From NCBI RefSeq assembly GCF_023555375.1, contig NZ_JAJSEE010000002.1:1-64000 (forward strand): a stretch of 64,000 nucleotides of DNA, in the 5' to 3' direction. Made by a program: the position numbers and the translations under genes. Origin of the DNA: Guyparkeria hydrothermalis. Its GTDB lineage: Bacteria; Pseudomonadota; Gammaproteobacteria; Halothiobacillales; Halothiobacillaceae. The notes below the pieces were generated by a model, which saw only the letters and a program-made list of their open reading frames with translations, had not been told where the DNA came from and made no database searches. How positions within the stretch are numbered: position 1 is the first letter of the stretch; each line of letters begins with the position of its first letter. Shown piece after piece: positions 40,438 to 51,161 of the stretch.

Positions 40438-40956
40438 ATGCGTCGTTTCCTTTCCCTGCTCGCCACCCTCGTTATCGCCGGCACCGCGCAGGCCGCGGAT
40501 CTCGCCGTGGGCGATCCCGCCCCGGTCTTCGCCCTGCCCGACCAGGATGGCGAGACCCGCCGCCTCGAGGATTACCGTGGCCAGTGGCTGGTGCTGTACT
40601 TCTATCCCAAGGACGACACGCCCGGCTGCACCACCGAGGCCTGCAGCTTTCGCGACAATATCAACCGCCTGATCGCGCAGGACGCGGCCGTGCTGGGCGT
40701 GAGCATGGACAGCGTCGCGAGCCACGCCGATTTCGCCCGCGAGTACGAGTTGCCCTTCCCATTGCTCGCCGACCCGGACGGCGAGGTGGTCGAGCGGTAC
40801 GGCGCGCTGAGCGACTTCATGGTGGTGAAGTTCGCCAAGCGCCAGACCTTCATCATCGATCCCGAGGGCAATATCGCGACGATCTACCGCAAGGTGGACC
40901 CCGACGAACACGTGAAGGACGTGCTCGATGACCTCAAGGCCTTGAGAGGAAACTAG
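40438..40956 (+). CDS. exported PrxQ/BCP-type peroxiredoxin
   Basis: A 172-residue thiol peroxidase with a cleavable signal peptide (MRRFLSLLATLVIAGTAQAA). The peroxidatic and resolving cysteines are in PGCTTEACSFRDN, five positions apart, which is the PrxQ helix-alpha2 arrangement. LYFYPKDDTPGC and RQTFIIDPEGNI complete the signature. Most BCP proteins are cytoplasmic, so periplasmic location is a notable variant. Longer upstream frame is rejected because it removes the signal peptide. Confidence 0.9.
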   Translation: MRRFLSLLATLVIAGTAQAADLAVGDPAPVFALPDQDGETRRLEDYRGQWLVLYFYPKDDTPGCTTEACSFRDNINRLIAQDAAVLGVSMDSVASHADFAREYELPFPLLADPDGEVVERYGALSDFMVVKFAKRQTFIIDPEGNIATIYRKVDPDEHVKDVLDDLKALRGN

Positions 40957-40970
40957 GCGCTAACTGGGCG

Positions 40971-41426
40971 CTAGTCCACACGGAACTGCGCGTGGCAGGC
41001 CATGCACTGGTTCATGGCCTCGGCGGTCATTGCCGTGATGTCCTCGAGCGGGTCGACCTCGGCACGCACCGCGATTTCCTCGAAGGCCATGTGCATCGGT
41101 CCGCCGATGGCCCGGAATTCGGACGGCGTCTTGGCGCGGATCGACTCCGGGGTGTTGCGCGCCATGCGATTGCCGGAGCGCTGGGCCGCAGCGATGATCA
41201 TCTCGCGGTCGTCATCGGCGATGCCCCGCAGGATCTGCTGGACGCTGCCGAGCATCTGGCGCATGTCTTCGAGGAAGATCGCCTGCTCTTCGGAGGTAAA
41301 GCCGAGGCTTTGGCGGGGATCGGGATGGTTCGAGGCCGCGCTTGAGAGTGTCGGTAGCGCGAGCAGTGCCAGTCCGGCGAGTGCCATGAGCGAGTCGGTG
41401 GCCAGGCGGTGGTGGGACGGGTTCAT
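40971..41426 (-). CDS. cytochrome c'-like monoheme protein
   Basis: A 151-residue exported protein with a signal segment (SLMALAGLALLALPTLSSAA) and a helical body. A single heme motif C141-M-A-C-H145 lies only six residues from the C terminus. That placement, with the four-helix pattern, is typical of cytochrome c' and related c-type proteins that bind NO or handle electron transfer. It belongs to a family not confidently named. It is co-directional with rho but separated by a terminator. Confidence 0.75.
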   Translation of the reverse strand: MNPSHHRLATDSLMALAGLALLALPTLSSAASNHPDPRQSLGFTSEEQAIFLEDMRQMLGSVQQILRGIADDDREMIIAAAQRSGNRMARNTPESIRAKTPSEFRAIGGPMHMAFEEIAVRAEVDPLEDITAMTAEAMNQCMACHAQFRVD

Positions 41427-41488
41427 GCCATGTTCATCGTGACGCGGGATCCACCTCATCTTAGGCGGTCAGCCATGAGGCGCGCCAT

Positions 41489-41515
41489 AAAAAACCCCGG
41501 CCTGAGCCGGGGTTT
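41489..41515 (-). terminator. intrinsic terminator after rho
   Basis: On the minus strand a ten-base stem (AAACCCCGGC / GCCGGGGTTT) with a short loop leads into TTTTTT. It sits 23 bases after the rho stop. Confidence 0.9.
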
Positions 41516-41537
41516 CTCGTTTCGAGCGATGGGTCTG

Positions 41538-42797
<1,260 letters not shown>

Positions 42798-43118
42798 TCG
42801 GATGGATTCGTCGTGGGGACCGCGGCGGGCCACAGATGGAAAATCAACGGGATGTCGAAGGGCGAAATCAAATGCTGAGATCGGAAGGCCACCGAGGTGT
42901 GGCCGGACGACAGAAGGGGTGTGTCGTCTGAGGGAGTCGCGGAGCGCGTCCGGGTGGCTTGCGGCCGACGGGTCGGGGCGACCTCGGGGCCGGTGCAGCG
43001 GGACGGGTGGCGTTCGGCGATCCCTTGACTGGCTGGGATTCTGGCACAGAACCCACCACTTGCCAAACGGGTCGGGGTGGTTTGGCGGGATGTGGTGTCG
43101 GTTCGTGTCGCGCCGGGG
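42798..43118 (-). promoter_or_regulatory. trxA-rho intergenic leader
   Basis: A 321-base gap upstream of rho. Near its trxA end GCCAAAC and GTTTGGC make a small inverted repeat with an 11-base loop. Other rho genes have long autoregulated leaders; the same is likely here but no specific rut site was defined. No open frame looks coding. Confidence 0.4.
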
Positions 43119-43445
43119 TTACAGGGCCGAGTCGATGAAGTCGGTCAGTTGCGACTTGGAGACGGCGCCGACCTTGGTGCCCTCGACCTTGCCGCCCTTG
43201 AACAGCATCAGGGTCGGAATGCCGCGGATGCCGTTCTGGCGCGGGGTTTCCGGGTTCTCGTCGATGTTGACCTTGGCGATCTTGAGCTTGCCGGCGTATT
43301 CGTCGGCCACCTCGTCGAGGATCGGCGTGATCATCTTGCAGGGGCCGCACCACTCGGCCCAGAAGTCGACCAGGACGGGCGTGTCGCTGTTGATGACCTG
43401 GGCTTCGAAATCCGCGTCGGATACGTAGACGATGTTGTCGCTCAC
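43119..43445 (-). CDS. trxA: thioredoxin 1
   Basis: A 108-residue general protein-disulfide reductase. [24 protein letters not shown] contains the WCGPC active site, and [14 protein letters not shown] the cis-proline. The trxA-rho order is conserved in gammaproteobacteria. It is divergent from oxyR. Confidence 0.97.
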   Translation of the reverse strand: MSDNIVYVSDADFEAQVINSDTPVLVDFWAEWCGPCKMITPILDEVADEYAGKLKIAKVNIDENPETPRQNGIRGIPTLMLFKGGKVEGTKVGAVSKSQLTDFIDSAL

Positions 43446-43624
43446 GGCATGACTCCTAAATATCAGTGACTGTTAATGCCTGTCGGGCAATTGTTCATCC
43501 CTTGACGCCGCTTTTCAAGCGACCGCACCTCGTGGTGCTATTCTGCTGCCCGACAGGGTCGGGCGTGCCGAACACCCGGAGTATGGCCCGGCCTTCTCGA
43601 TCACGCAAAAGGAACCTGCCCCCA

Positions 43625-44563
43625 ATGGCTTCTTTGACCGAGCTCCGCTACGTGGTCGCCGTTGCCCGCGAGCGGCATTTCGGGCGCGCCGCCGCGCGCT
43701 GTTTCGTCAGCCAGCCCACCCTGAGCGTCGGGGTCAAGCGCCTGGAGTCCGCGCTCGGCGTGCAGATCTTCGAACGCGCCAGCCGCTCCGAGGTGCAGGT
43801 CACCACCGAGGGCCGCGCGATCATCGAGCAGGCCGAGCGGGTGCTCGACGAGATGGAGCGCCTGGAGGATCTGGCGCATACCCGCCGCGATCCGCTGGCC
43901 GCCCCGCTGCGCGTGGGGCTGATCCACACGGTCGGGCCCTACCTGCTGCCGCGACTGATCGGCCGGTTGCACGAACTGGCGCCACGCATGCCGATCGAGA
44001 TCACCGAGGGGCTGACCGCCGATCTCGCCGAGCAGCTCGAGCACGGCGAGATCGACGTGGTGGTGCTGTCCCTGCCGTTCGAGGCGCCGGGCGTCACGGT
44101 CGAGCCGGTCTACCGCGAGCCATTCACCGTGGCGGTGCCGGTCGGTCACCCCCTGGCCGACCAGGAGGCGATCGAGCCCAACCAGCTCGCCGAGCACGAC
44201 CTGTTGCTGCTCGGCCAGGGGCACTGCTTCCGTGACCAGGTGCTGGGGGTCTGCCCGCGCTGCAACGACGGGCGGGCCTTCGGGCGCCTGCAGCGCACGC
44301 TGGAGGGCGGGTCGCTGGAGACGATGCGGATGATGGTCGCCAGCGGGGCCGGGATCACGGTGCTGCCCTGCGCCTCGACCTGGGCGCAGGACGAGGGCAC
44401 GCAGGCGCTGGTGCGCTACCTGCCGTTCGCCAGCGACACGCCGACGCGCGACATCGCCTTGGCCAGCCGCCGGCGTTTTTCCCGTCCGCAGGCGATCGAG
44501 GTGCTGGCCCGGTCGATCCGGGAAACCCTGCCGGCCTGCTGCGAGCCGCTCAGTCGAGAATGA
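43625..44563 (+). CDS. oxyR: hydrogen-peroxide-inducible regulator OxyR
   Basis: A 312-residue LysR-type regulator. The N-terminal helix-turn-helix is [23 protein letters not shown]. In the sensor domain [12 protein letters not shown] places C201 and C210 nine residues apart, the same as the E. coli redox pair C199/C208, so this is OxyR and not a generic LysR. The start is at [10 protein letters not shown]; two upstream in-frame Met codons are less likely. Its last 14 bases overlap the convergent cold-shock gene. Confidence 0.95.
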   Translation: MASLTELRYVVAVARERHFGRAAARCFVSQPTLSVGVKRLESALGVQIFERASRSEVQVTTEGRAIIEQAERVLDEMERLEDLAHTRRDPLAAPLRVGLIHTVGPYLLPRLIGRLHELAPRMPIEITEGLTADLAEQLEHGEIDVVVLSLPFEAPGVTVEPVYREPFTVAVPVGHPLADQEAIEPNQLAEHDLLLLGQGHCFRDQVLGVCPRCNDGRAFGRLQRTLEGGSLETMRMMVASGAGITVLPCASTWAQDEGTQALVRYLPFASDTPTRDIALASRRRFSRPQAIEVLARSIRETLPACCEPLSRE

Positions 44564-44987
44564 CGACCTCTTCGGCCTGCGGGCCCTTGCGCCCCTGGCC
44601 GATCTGGTACTCGACCTTCTGCCCCTCGTTGAGGCGCGAGGCGCCGCCATCGTTGATGGCGCGGAAGTGAACGAACAGGTCCTCGCCGTTGTCACGGATG
44701 ATGAAGCCGAAGCCCTTGTCGACGTTGAACCACTTGACCTTGCCGGTCTCGCGCACGGGCTCGTGTTCCACCGCGACCTCCTTGGGTCGCAGGCCGGGCT
44801 TGGCGGGGCGGGCGGTGAGCCAACCGGCCAGCAGGGAAATGATCAGGATGACGGCGGCGGAGGCGAGAAACTGCAGCAGCCGCTGGTCGAGGTGGTCGTA
44901 GATCTGGCCGATGGCCAGCGCGCCGATGACGGCGAGTCCGAGGGTGACGATAAAGGCGGTAAGTCGAGAGTCCTGCCAGGTTTTCAT
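44550..44987 (-). CDS. membrane-anchored cold-shock domain protein
   Basis: A 145-residue protein. Two hydrophobic helices at about 10-27 and 38-59 precede a complete cold-shock domain at about 80-145. Both RNA-binding motifs are intact: KGFGFI (RNP1) and DLFVHF (RNP2), in [21 protein letters not shown]. Single-domain cold-shock proteins bind RNA in the cytosol; this form would tether that activity to the inner membrane. The 3' end overlaps oxyR by 14 bases. Confidence 0.88.
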   Translation of the reverse strand: MKTWQDSRLTAFIVTLGLAVIGALAIGQIYDHLDQRLLQFLASAAVILIISLLAGWLTARPAKPGLRPKEVAVEHEPVRETGKVKWFNVDKGFGFIIRDNGEDLFVHFRAINDGGASRLNEGQKVEYQIGQGRKGPQAEEVVILD

Positions 44988-45177
44988 GGGTGGGATAGGT
45001 TCCGTGTTGGTTGTGTGTCGTTATTCGAGATGGCGGCCCGGCGTGAAACCTTTCCGGCGGGATATAGGCCGGATGTCATCCGTCACGAGGGGGCTCGCGG
45101 CTGGTATTCTGTCACATTTGCCTCATGCCTGACGCCCCGAATCGGGTCGGGGCGAGGCGAATCACGGGAGGGAGGTC

Positions 45178-46029
45178 ATGTCCGGCAAGCACGGCGAGTG
45201 GGTCTACGAGACGGTCGAGGAAATGGGCGCGCGCTTCGGCATCCGTGCCACGGAGAAGCTGCTCGACGAGCAGACGCCCTACCAGCACCTCGAGGTCTGG
45301 CGTACCGAGCGCTGGGGCAACCTGATGCTGCTCGACGGGGTGATGATGCTCTCCTCGCTGGAGAACTATCTCTACCACGAGATGATGGCCCACCCCGCGC
45401 TGCAGACCCACCCGGCCCCGCGCAACGTGGTGATCATCGGCGGCGGCGACTGCGGCACGCTTACCGAGGTGCTCAAGCACCGGGAGGTCGAGTCGGTGGT
45501 GCAGATCGACATCGACGAGGCGGTCACCCGTGCGGCCGAACGCTTCTTCCCGGAGCTCACTGCCCACAACGACGACCCGCGCGTCTCGCTCCGGTTCGAG
45601 GACGGCGTGGCGTGGATGAAGAACGCCCCGAGCGCGAGTGTCGACGTGACCATCGTCGATTCCACCGACCCCATCGGCCCGGGCACCGGCCTGTTCGGTC
45701 CGGACTTCCTCGCCGACTGCCACCGCGTGCTGCGCGAGGACGGCATCATGGTCGGTCAGAGCGAATCGCCGTTCTACCACCTGCCGCTGATGCTCGATTA
45801 TCACCGCGCGATGAAGGCGGCCGGTTTTGCCGAGCGTCGCTCGCTGCTGTTCCCGCAGCCGGTCTACCCGGGTGGCTCGATCACCGGCACGCTGGCGCGC
45901 AAGGCCGGCCCACTCGACGAGCTGCGCCCGCTGGCCGACGAGGTCGTCACGCGCTACTACAGCACGGCCCTGCATCGCGGCCTGTTGGCAACGCCGCCGT
46001 TCATGCAGGAGGCGCTCGGCGAGGTCTGA
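45178..46029 (+). CDS. speE: polyamine aminopropyltransferase (spermidine synthase)
   Basis: Moves an aminopropyl group from decarboxylated SAM to putrescine. The 283-residue protein has the nucleotide loop VIIGGGDCGTLTEVLKH, the substrate pocket DSTDPIGPGTGLFG, and QSESPFYH, all family signatures. GGGAGGGAGG precedes the ATG. speD is not adjacent. Confidence 0.96.
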   Translation: MSGKHGEWVYETVEEMGARFGIRATEKLLDEQTPYQHLEVWRTERWGNLMLLDGVMMLSSLENYLYHEMMAHPALQTHPAPRNVVIIGGGDCGTLTEVLKHREVESVVQIDIDEAVTRAAERFFPELTAHNDDPRVSLRFEDGVAWMKNAPSASVDVTIVDSTDPIGPGTGLFGPDFLADCHRVLREDGIMVGQSESPFYHLPLMLDYHRAMKAAGFAERRSLLFPQPVYPGGSITGTLARKAGPLDELRPLADEVVTRYYSTALHRGLLATPPFMQEALGEV

Positions 46030-46070
46030 GCCCGCGGCACGTCGCCGTCCCTGCCCTGTCCAATCGACCT

Positions 46071-46103
46071 GCCCCGCCCGCCAGGCGGGGCCGGCATCGT
46101 TTT
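46071..46103 (+). terminator. possible terminator after speE
   Basis: GCCCCGCC and GGCGGGGC form a perfect eight-base stem with a five-base loop. A TTTT tract follows only after eight bases, so termination would be weak. It could also be structure in the thiI leader. Confidence 0.4.
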
Positions 46104-46120
46104 CATTCCCTTTGCACGTA

Positions 46121-47614
46121 ATGCCCGTCATGTCCGAAACCGACTGGTCCGAACGCCTCATCATCCGGCCCGCCCCGGAAATGCAGCTGAAGTCGTGGCC
46201 GACGCGCCGGCGTTTTCGCAATACCCTGATGAACAACCTGCGTGCGGCGCTCGACGGGGTCCCCCACGAGTTGCGTGTCGACCAGGGGCGACTGCTGTTG
46301 CTGACCGCCGAGCTCGACGCGGTCGCCGGGCGGCTGGAGCGCGTCTTCGGCGTGGCTTCGTATTCGCCGGTCGAGGCCGTGGTGGAGCCGACGCTCGAGG
46401 CCCTGATCCAGGCCGCCCGTGACCGCTTCGCCGACAGGGTGCACGGCCGGCGTTACGCGGTGCGCTGCAAGCGCCACGGCGGTCCACGCCTATCGACCCG
46501 CGAGGTCGAATGCCAGGTCGGCGCCGCCCTCAATCCCTTCGGCACGGTCGATCTCGACGCGCCCGAGGTGCGGGTGGAGATCGATCTGGTCGAGGACGGC
46601 GCCTGGCTGTTCACCGAGCGCCGTCCCGGCCCGGGCGGCGTGCCGCTGGGGGTGCAGGATCGGGCGGTGACCCTGATGTCCGGCGGCTTCGATTCACCGG
46701 TGGCCGCCTGGTACACGATGCGCCGCGGGGTGGGCAACGACTACGTGTTCTGCAACCTCGGAGGGGCGACCCACGAGAACATGGTGACGCGCATCGCCCA
46801 CCGCCTGGCGCGCGACTGGGCCGTGGGTGACCGGCCGCGGCTGTTCGTGGTCGACTTCCTGCCGGTGGTCGCCGACCTGCGCGAGCGATTGGCCGGCGAG
46901 GTCTGGCAGGTGGTGTTGAAGCGGCTGATGTATCGGGCCGGCGAGGGCGTGGCCCGACGCATCGGTGCGCAGGCGCTGGTCACCGGCGAGGCGCTCTCGC
47001 AGGTCTCCTCGCAGACCCTGTCCAATCTCAACAGCATCGATCCGGCCAGCGGGTTGCCGGTGTTGCGCCCGCTGATCGGTTTCGACAAGACCGAGATCAT
47101 GAGGCTGGCCCGGCGGATCGGTACCTATGCGCTCTCCGAGGGCGTGCCGGAATTCTGCGCCCTGTCGAACAGCAAGCCGCTGGTCTCGTCTCGGCGGGGG
47201 CGGATCGACCGCGAGGAGGCGCAACTCGACCACGCCCTGCTCGACCGGGCGGTCGCCGAGGCCCGCGAGATCGACCTCGCCGCGTTGACGGACGAGGATC
47301 TCGCCGAGCCGGATGTGCTGGCCGACGCGATTCCCGCCGACGCGACGATCATCGACTGCCAGCCGCCACGGCGGTTTCGCGACTGGCACCTGCCCGGCGC
47401 GGTCAACTACCCACCCGACGTGCTGGCGCGCCGGTTCGAGTCGTTGCCGACCGATCGTCGTTACCTGCTCTACTGCCTGCGCGGCGCCAACGCACCGATG
47501 CTCGCCGAGCGCATGCAGCGCGCCGGCTACGAGGCGCATGCGTTTCGTGGCGGCGTGAGTCGGCTGCGCCGCGCCTTCGAACGCGGCGATCCGGCGGTGG
47601 TCGGCGCGGCGTGA
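46121..47614 (+). CDS. thiI: tRNA 4-thiouridine synthase / thiamine sulfur transferase
   Basis: Adds sulfur to U8 of tRNA and supplies sulfur for the thiamine thiazole. The 497-residue protein has an N-terminal THUMP domain, the adenylating PP-loop LMSGGFDSPVAAW, C346 in EFCALSNSKP, and a C-terminal rhodanese domain whose persulfide cysteine C452 lies in LYCLRGANA. The first of two nearby ATGs is used; the second is three codons in. Upstream open frame overlaps speE. Confidence 0.95.
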   Translation: MPVMSETDWSERLIIRPAPEMQLKSWPTRRRFRNTLMNNLRAALDGVPHELRVDQGRLLLLTAELDAVAGRLERVFGVASYSPVEAVVEPTLEALIQAARDRFADRVHGRRYAVRCKRHGGPRLSTREVECQVGAALNPFGTVDLDAPEVRVEIDLVEDGAWLFTERRPGPGGVPLGVQDRAVTLMSGGFDSPVAAWYTMRRGVGNDYVFCNLGGATHENMVTRIAHRLARDWAVGDRPRLFVVDFLPVVADLRERLAGEVWQVVLKRLMYRAGEGVARRIGAQALVTGEALSQVSSQTLSNLNSIDPASGLPVLRPLIGFDKTEIMRLARRIGTYALSEGVPEFCALSNSKPLVSSRRGRIDREEAQLDHALLDRAVAEAREIDLAALTDEDLAEPDVLADAIPADATIIDCQPPRRFRDWHLPGAVNYPPDVLARRFESLPTDRRYLLYCLRGANAPMLAERMQRAGYEAHAFRGGVSRLRRAFERGDPAVVGAA

Positions 47615-47653
47615 TTTCCGGCGATAACTGCTGGATCTGAAAGCGGTTTCCGT

Positions 47654-47659
47654 TATACT
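47654..47659 (+). promoter_or_regulatory. -10 element of a candidate mnmG promoter
   Basis: TATACT matches the -10 consensus at five of six positions, about 100 bases upstream of mnmG. The -35 region is poor. A CCCCCGACGGGGG hairpin follows in the leader. Confidence 0.4.
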
Positions 47660-47757
47660 GCCGCGCCCCCGACGGGGGTGCGCAGCTATCCCCGGCGCTC
47701 GTTGCCATACTTTTCATGCCCGGGGGGTATTAGCCGCATTGGCGGCAGGAGGTTCCC

Positions 47758-49638
47758 ATGCGTTATCCAGATCGATTCCCCGTGATCGTCATCGGCGGTG
47801 GTCATGCTGGCACCGAGGCGGCCCTGGCGTCCGCGCGCATGGGCGTGGAGACCCTGCTGGTCACCCACAACATCGAGACCCTCGGCCAGATGAGCTGCAA
47901 CCCCGCGATCGGCGGGATCGGCAAGGGTCACCTGGTCAAGGAGATCGACGCGCTGGGCGGCGCGATGGCGCATGCCGCCGATCTCGGCGGCATCCAGTTC
48001 CGCATCCTCAATGCCCGCAAGGGCCCGGCGGTGCGTGCCACCCGCGCCCAGGCCGATCGCGTGCGCTACAAGGCCGCCGTGCGCCACATGCTGGAAAACC
48101 AGCCGCACCTGACCCTGTTCCAGCAGGCCGTCGACGATCTGATCCTCGACGGCGAGCGGGTCGTGGGCGTGCGCACCTCGGGCGGCATCGAGTTTTTCGG
48201 GGAGTCGGTGGTGCTGACCGCCGGCACCTTCCTGGCCGGGCAGATCCACGTCGGGCTGGAGCGCTCCGAGGGCGGCCGCGCCGGTGACCCGCCGGCCAAG
48301 AAGCTCGCCGACACGCTGCGCTCGCTCGACCTCGGGGTCGCGCGCCTGAAGACCGGCACCCCGCCGCGTCTCGACTGCCGCAGCCTGGATTTCTCCGTGA
48401 TGCAGGCCCAGCCGGGCGACACGCCCACGCCGGTGTTCTCCTTCCTCGGCTCGCCCGAGGAGCATCCGCGCCAGGTCGAGTGCTTCATCACGCACACCAA
48501 CGAGCGCACCCACGAGATCATCCGCGGCGGGCTGGATCGCTCGCCGATGTTCACCGGCAATATCGAGGGCATCGGCCCACGCTACTGTCCGTCGATCGAG
48601 GACAAGATCCACCGTTTCGCCGACAAGGCCTCGCACCAGATCTTCGTCGAGCCCGAGGGGCTGGACACCCACGAGGTCTACCCCAACGGCATCTCCACCA
48701 GCCTGCCGTTCGACGTGCAGCTCGAGCTGGTGCGCTCGATCCGCGGCTTCGAGAACGCGCACATCACGCGCCCGGGCTACGCGATCGAGTACGACTTCTT
48801 CGATCCGCGCGGTCTCAGGCCGACGCTCGAGACCCGCGCGATAGAGGGCCTGTTCTTCGCCGGCCAGATCAACGGCACCACCGGCTACGAGGAGGCCGCC
48901 GCGCAGGGCCTGATGGCCGGTGCGAACGCCGCGGCGCGCGTGCTCGACCGCGATGCGCTCACCCTGCGCCGCGACCAGGCGTATCTCGGCGTGCTGGTGG
49001 ACGATCTCACTACCCAGGGCACGCTCGAGCCGTATCGCATGTTCACCAGCCGGGCGGAATACCGCCTGATGCTGCGCGAGGACAACGCCGACCAGCGCCT
49101 GACTGGAATCGGTCGCGAACTCGGCCTGGTCGACGAGCGTCGCTGGCGGGCCTTCAACGAGAAGATGGAGGCGATCGAGACCGAGCGTGGGCGACTGAAG
49201 GACATCTGGGTCCACCCGGGCCACCCGGCGGCCGACAAGCTCGACGGGTCGATCACGCGCAACGTCACCGCGCTGGACCTGCTGCGTCGCCCCGAGCTGG
49301 ATTACGCCAAGATCGCCGCGGTCGACGAGTTGGCGCCCGAGGCCATGCCGGCCCCGGCGGTGATCGAGCAGCTCGAGATCGAGGCCAAGTACGCCGGCTA
49401 CATCGACCGGCAGCGCGACGAGGTCGCCCGCTCGGTCAAGCAGGAAGAGCAGTCGATCCCGGCGGATATCGACTACGCCGAGATCCCGGGGCTGTCCAAC
49501 GAGGTGCGCGACAAGCTGGGCCAGCAGCGCCCGGCCACGGTCGGTCAGGCCGCGCGCATCCCCGGCGTGACCCCGGCGGCCGTCTCCCTGCTGCTGGTGC
49601 ATCTCAAGCGCCGCGGCCAGCTGGCCCGTTCGGCCTGA
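47758..49638 (+). CDS. mnmG: tRNA uridine-5-carboxymethylaminomethyl(34) synthesis enzyme MnmG
   Basis: FAD partner of MnmE in wobble U34 modification. The 626-residue protein has the Rossmann motif [19 protein letters not shown] at the N terminus, [19 protein letters not shown], the family block [17 protein letters not shown] and the C-terminal helical domain ([16 protein letters not shown]). GGAGG precedes the ATG. It starts the mnmG-rsmG-parA-parB set, with mnmE about 31 kb away. Confidence 0.97.
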   Translation: MRYPDRFPVIVIGGGHAGTEAALASARMGVETLLVTHNIETLGQMSCNPAIGGIGKGHLVKEIDALGGAMAHAADLGGIQFRILNARKGPAVRATRAQADRVRYKAAVRHMLENQPHLTLFQQAVDDLILDGERVVGVRTSGGIEFFGESVVLTAGTFLAGQIHVGLERSEGGRAGDPPAKKLADTLRSLDLGVARLKTGTPPRLDCRSLDFSVMQAQPGDTPTPVFSFLGSPEEHPRQVECFITHTNERTHEIIRGGLDRSPMFTGNIEGIGPRYCPSIEDKIHRFADKASHQIFVEPEGLDTHEVYPNGISTSLPFDVQLELVRSIRGFENAHITRPGYAIEYDFFDPRGLRPTLETRAIEGLFFAGQINGTTGYEEAAAQGLMAGANAAARVLDRDALTLRRDQAYLGVLVDDLTTQGTLEPYRMFTSRAEYRLMLREDNADQRLTGIGRELGLVDERRWRAFNEKMEAIETERGRLKDIWVHPGHPAADKLDGSITRNVTALDLLRRPELDYAKIAAVDELAPEAMPAPAVIEQLEIEAKYAGYIDRQRDEVARSVKQEEQSIPADIDYAEIPGLSNEVRDKLGQQRPATVGQAARIPGVTPAAVSLLLVHLKRRGQLARSA

Positions 49639-49642
49639 TCGC

Positions 49643-50308
49643 ATGTCGGCGGCGCTATCCGACGAGCAACGACAACGACTCGAACGGCAGCTGGCCGACG
49701 GCGTCGAGCGCCTCGGTCTCGAGCTCGATCCGCAAGTCGCCCCCCGACTGATCGACTACCTCGCCCTGCTGGCCCGCTGGAACCGGCCCTACAATCTCAC
49801 CGCCGTGCGCGACCCGGCGGCGATGGTCACCCGCCACCTGCTCGATTCGCTCGCCGTGCTGCCGCACCTGCCCGCCTGCCCGCGTCTGCTCGATATTGGC
49901 AGTGGTCCCGGCATACCGGGTATGATCTTGGCGGTTTGTCGCCCCGACAGTGAGGTCACCTTGGTCGACTCCAATCTCAAGATGACGCGTTTCGCGATGG
50001 CCGCCCGGCGCGAGTTGGGGCTGGACAACGTCGCCGTGCGACGCGAGCGCGTCGAAGAGCTCGAACCAAGCGATCGGTTCGACTGCATCATCTCGCGCGC
50101 CTTTGCCGCCCTGGCCGACTTCGTTCGGCTCGGCGCCCCGCTGCTCGCCGACGGCGGCCGGTTGTACGCCATGAAGGGGCGGCTCGATCCGCAGGAGCTC
50201 GATGCCCTGCCCGACGGGTTCGTCGTCACTGGCCGGCACGTGCTGGATATCCCCGATCTGGATGCCGAACGCCACCTGCTGGTCGTGGAACGGGCGGGCA
50301 CCGCATGA
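49643..50308 (+). CDS. rsmG: 16S rRNA (guanine527-N7)-methyltransferase RsmG
   Basis: A 221-residue SAM methylase (GidB). LTAVRDPAAMVTRHLLDSLAVL, the SAM loop LLDIGSGPGIPGMILA and SRAFAALADFV are characteristic. It begins four bases after mnmG and its stop overlaps the parA start (ATGA). Confidence 0.96.
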   Translation: MSAALSDEQRQRLERQLADGVERLGLELDPQVAPRLIDYLALLARWNRPYNLTAVRDPAAMVTRHLLDSLAVLPHLPACPRLLDIGSGPGIPGMILAVCRPDSEVTLVDSNLKMTRFAMAARRELGLDNVAVRRERVEELEPSDRFDCIISRAFAALADFVRLGAPLLADGGRLYAMKGRLDPQELDALPDGFVVTGRHVLDIPDLDAERHLLVVERAGTA

Positions 50309-51135
50309 GCTGGGTGATCGCGATCACCAATCAGAAGGGTGGCGTCGGCAAGACCACCACCGCGGTGAACCTCGCCGCCGCGTTGCAGGCCTTCGGCCGC
50401 CGCGTGCTCCTGGTCGACATGGACCCGCAGGGCAACGCCACCGTCAGTGCCGGCTACGACAAGCACTCGGTCGAGCGTCACGTCGGCCAGGTGTTGCTCG
50501 AGGAGATCGGCGTGACCGAGGCGCTGCTGCCCACCGACCCCGGCGGGTTCGACCTGCTGCCCGCCACCATCGATCTCGCCGGCGCCGAGTTCCAGCTGGT
50601 CACGCGCATCGGTCGCGAGACCAAGCTGCGCCAGGCGCTGGCCCCGCTGGTCGAGGACTACGACTTCGTCCTGATCGACTGCCCGCCGGCATTGAACACC
50701 CTCACCATCAACAGCCTGGCCGCGGCCGACGACGTGCTGATCCCGGTGCAGTGCGAATACTTCGCGCTCGAGGGGCTGTCCGCGTTGCTGGATACGATCG
50801 AGCAGGTGCGGGTCGCGCTCAACCCGGACCTCGGCATCGCCGGGGTGCTGCGCACCCTGTATGATGCGCGCAACCGACTCGCCCAGGACGTGAGCGGACA
50901 GTTGCGCCAGCACTTCGGCGACCGGGTCTTCGACGCGCTGGTGCCGCGCAACGTGCGCCTGGCCGAGGCGCCCAGCCACGGCCTGCCGGCCATGTTCTAC
51001 GACAAGAGCTCCAGCGGTGCCGAGGCGCATGCCGACGTGGCCCGCGAACTGGTCAAGCGGGCGCGCAAGCGCGGCAAGCTGGGCAAGCCGGCCGCCCTGC
51101 GCCAGGGCCGCGGCGGGGCGGCGGGGCGCGACTGA
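50305..51135 (+). CDS. parA: chromosome partitioning ATPase ParA
   Basis: A 276-residue ParA/Soj ATPase. The deviant Walker A is NQKGGVGKTTTAVNLAA at about residues 9-25, with VDMDPQGNAT and the DYDFVLIDCPPAL Walker B. It forms a dynamic DNA-bound gradient moved by ParB-parS complexes. The last 30 residues are an unusual basic, glycine-rich tail (RKRGKLGKPAALRQGRGG). It is coupled to rsmG by a four-base overlap and followed by parB after 26 bases. Confidence 0.96.
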   Translation: MSWVIAITNQKGGVGKTTTAVNLAAALQAFGRRVLLVDMDPQGNATVSAGYDKHSVERHVGQVLLEEIGVTEALLPTDPGGFDLLPATIDLAGAEFQLVTRIGRETKLRQALAPLVEDYDFVLIDCPPALNTLTINSLAAADDVLIPVQCEYFALEGLSALLDTIEQVRVALNPDLGIAGVLRTLYDARNRLAQDVSGQLRQHFGDRVFDALVPRNVRLAEAPSHGLPAMFYDKSSSGAEAHADVARELVKRARKRGKLGKPAALRQGRGGAAGRD

Positions 51136-51161
51136 CGAACGGGACACACAGAGGCCTTTCC

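Noticed and set aside
47686-49644. A 652-codon open frame antisense to mnmG
   Set aside because: A shadow of the mnmG reading frame.
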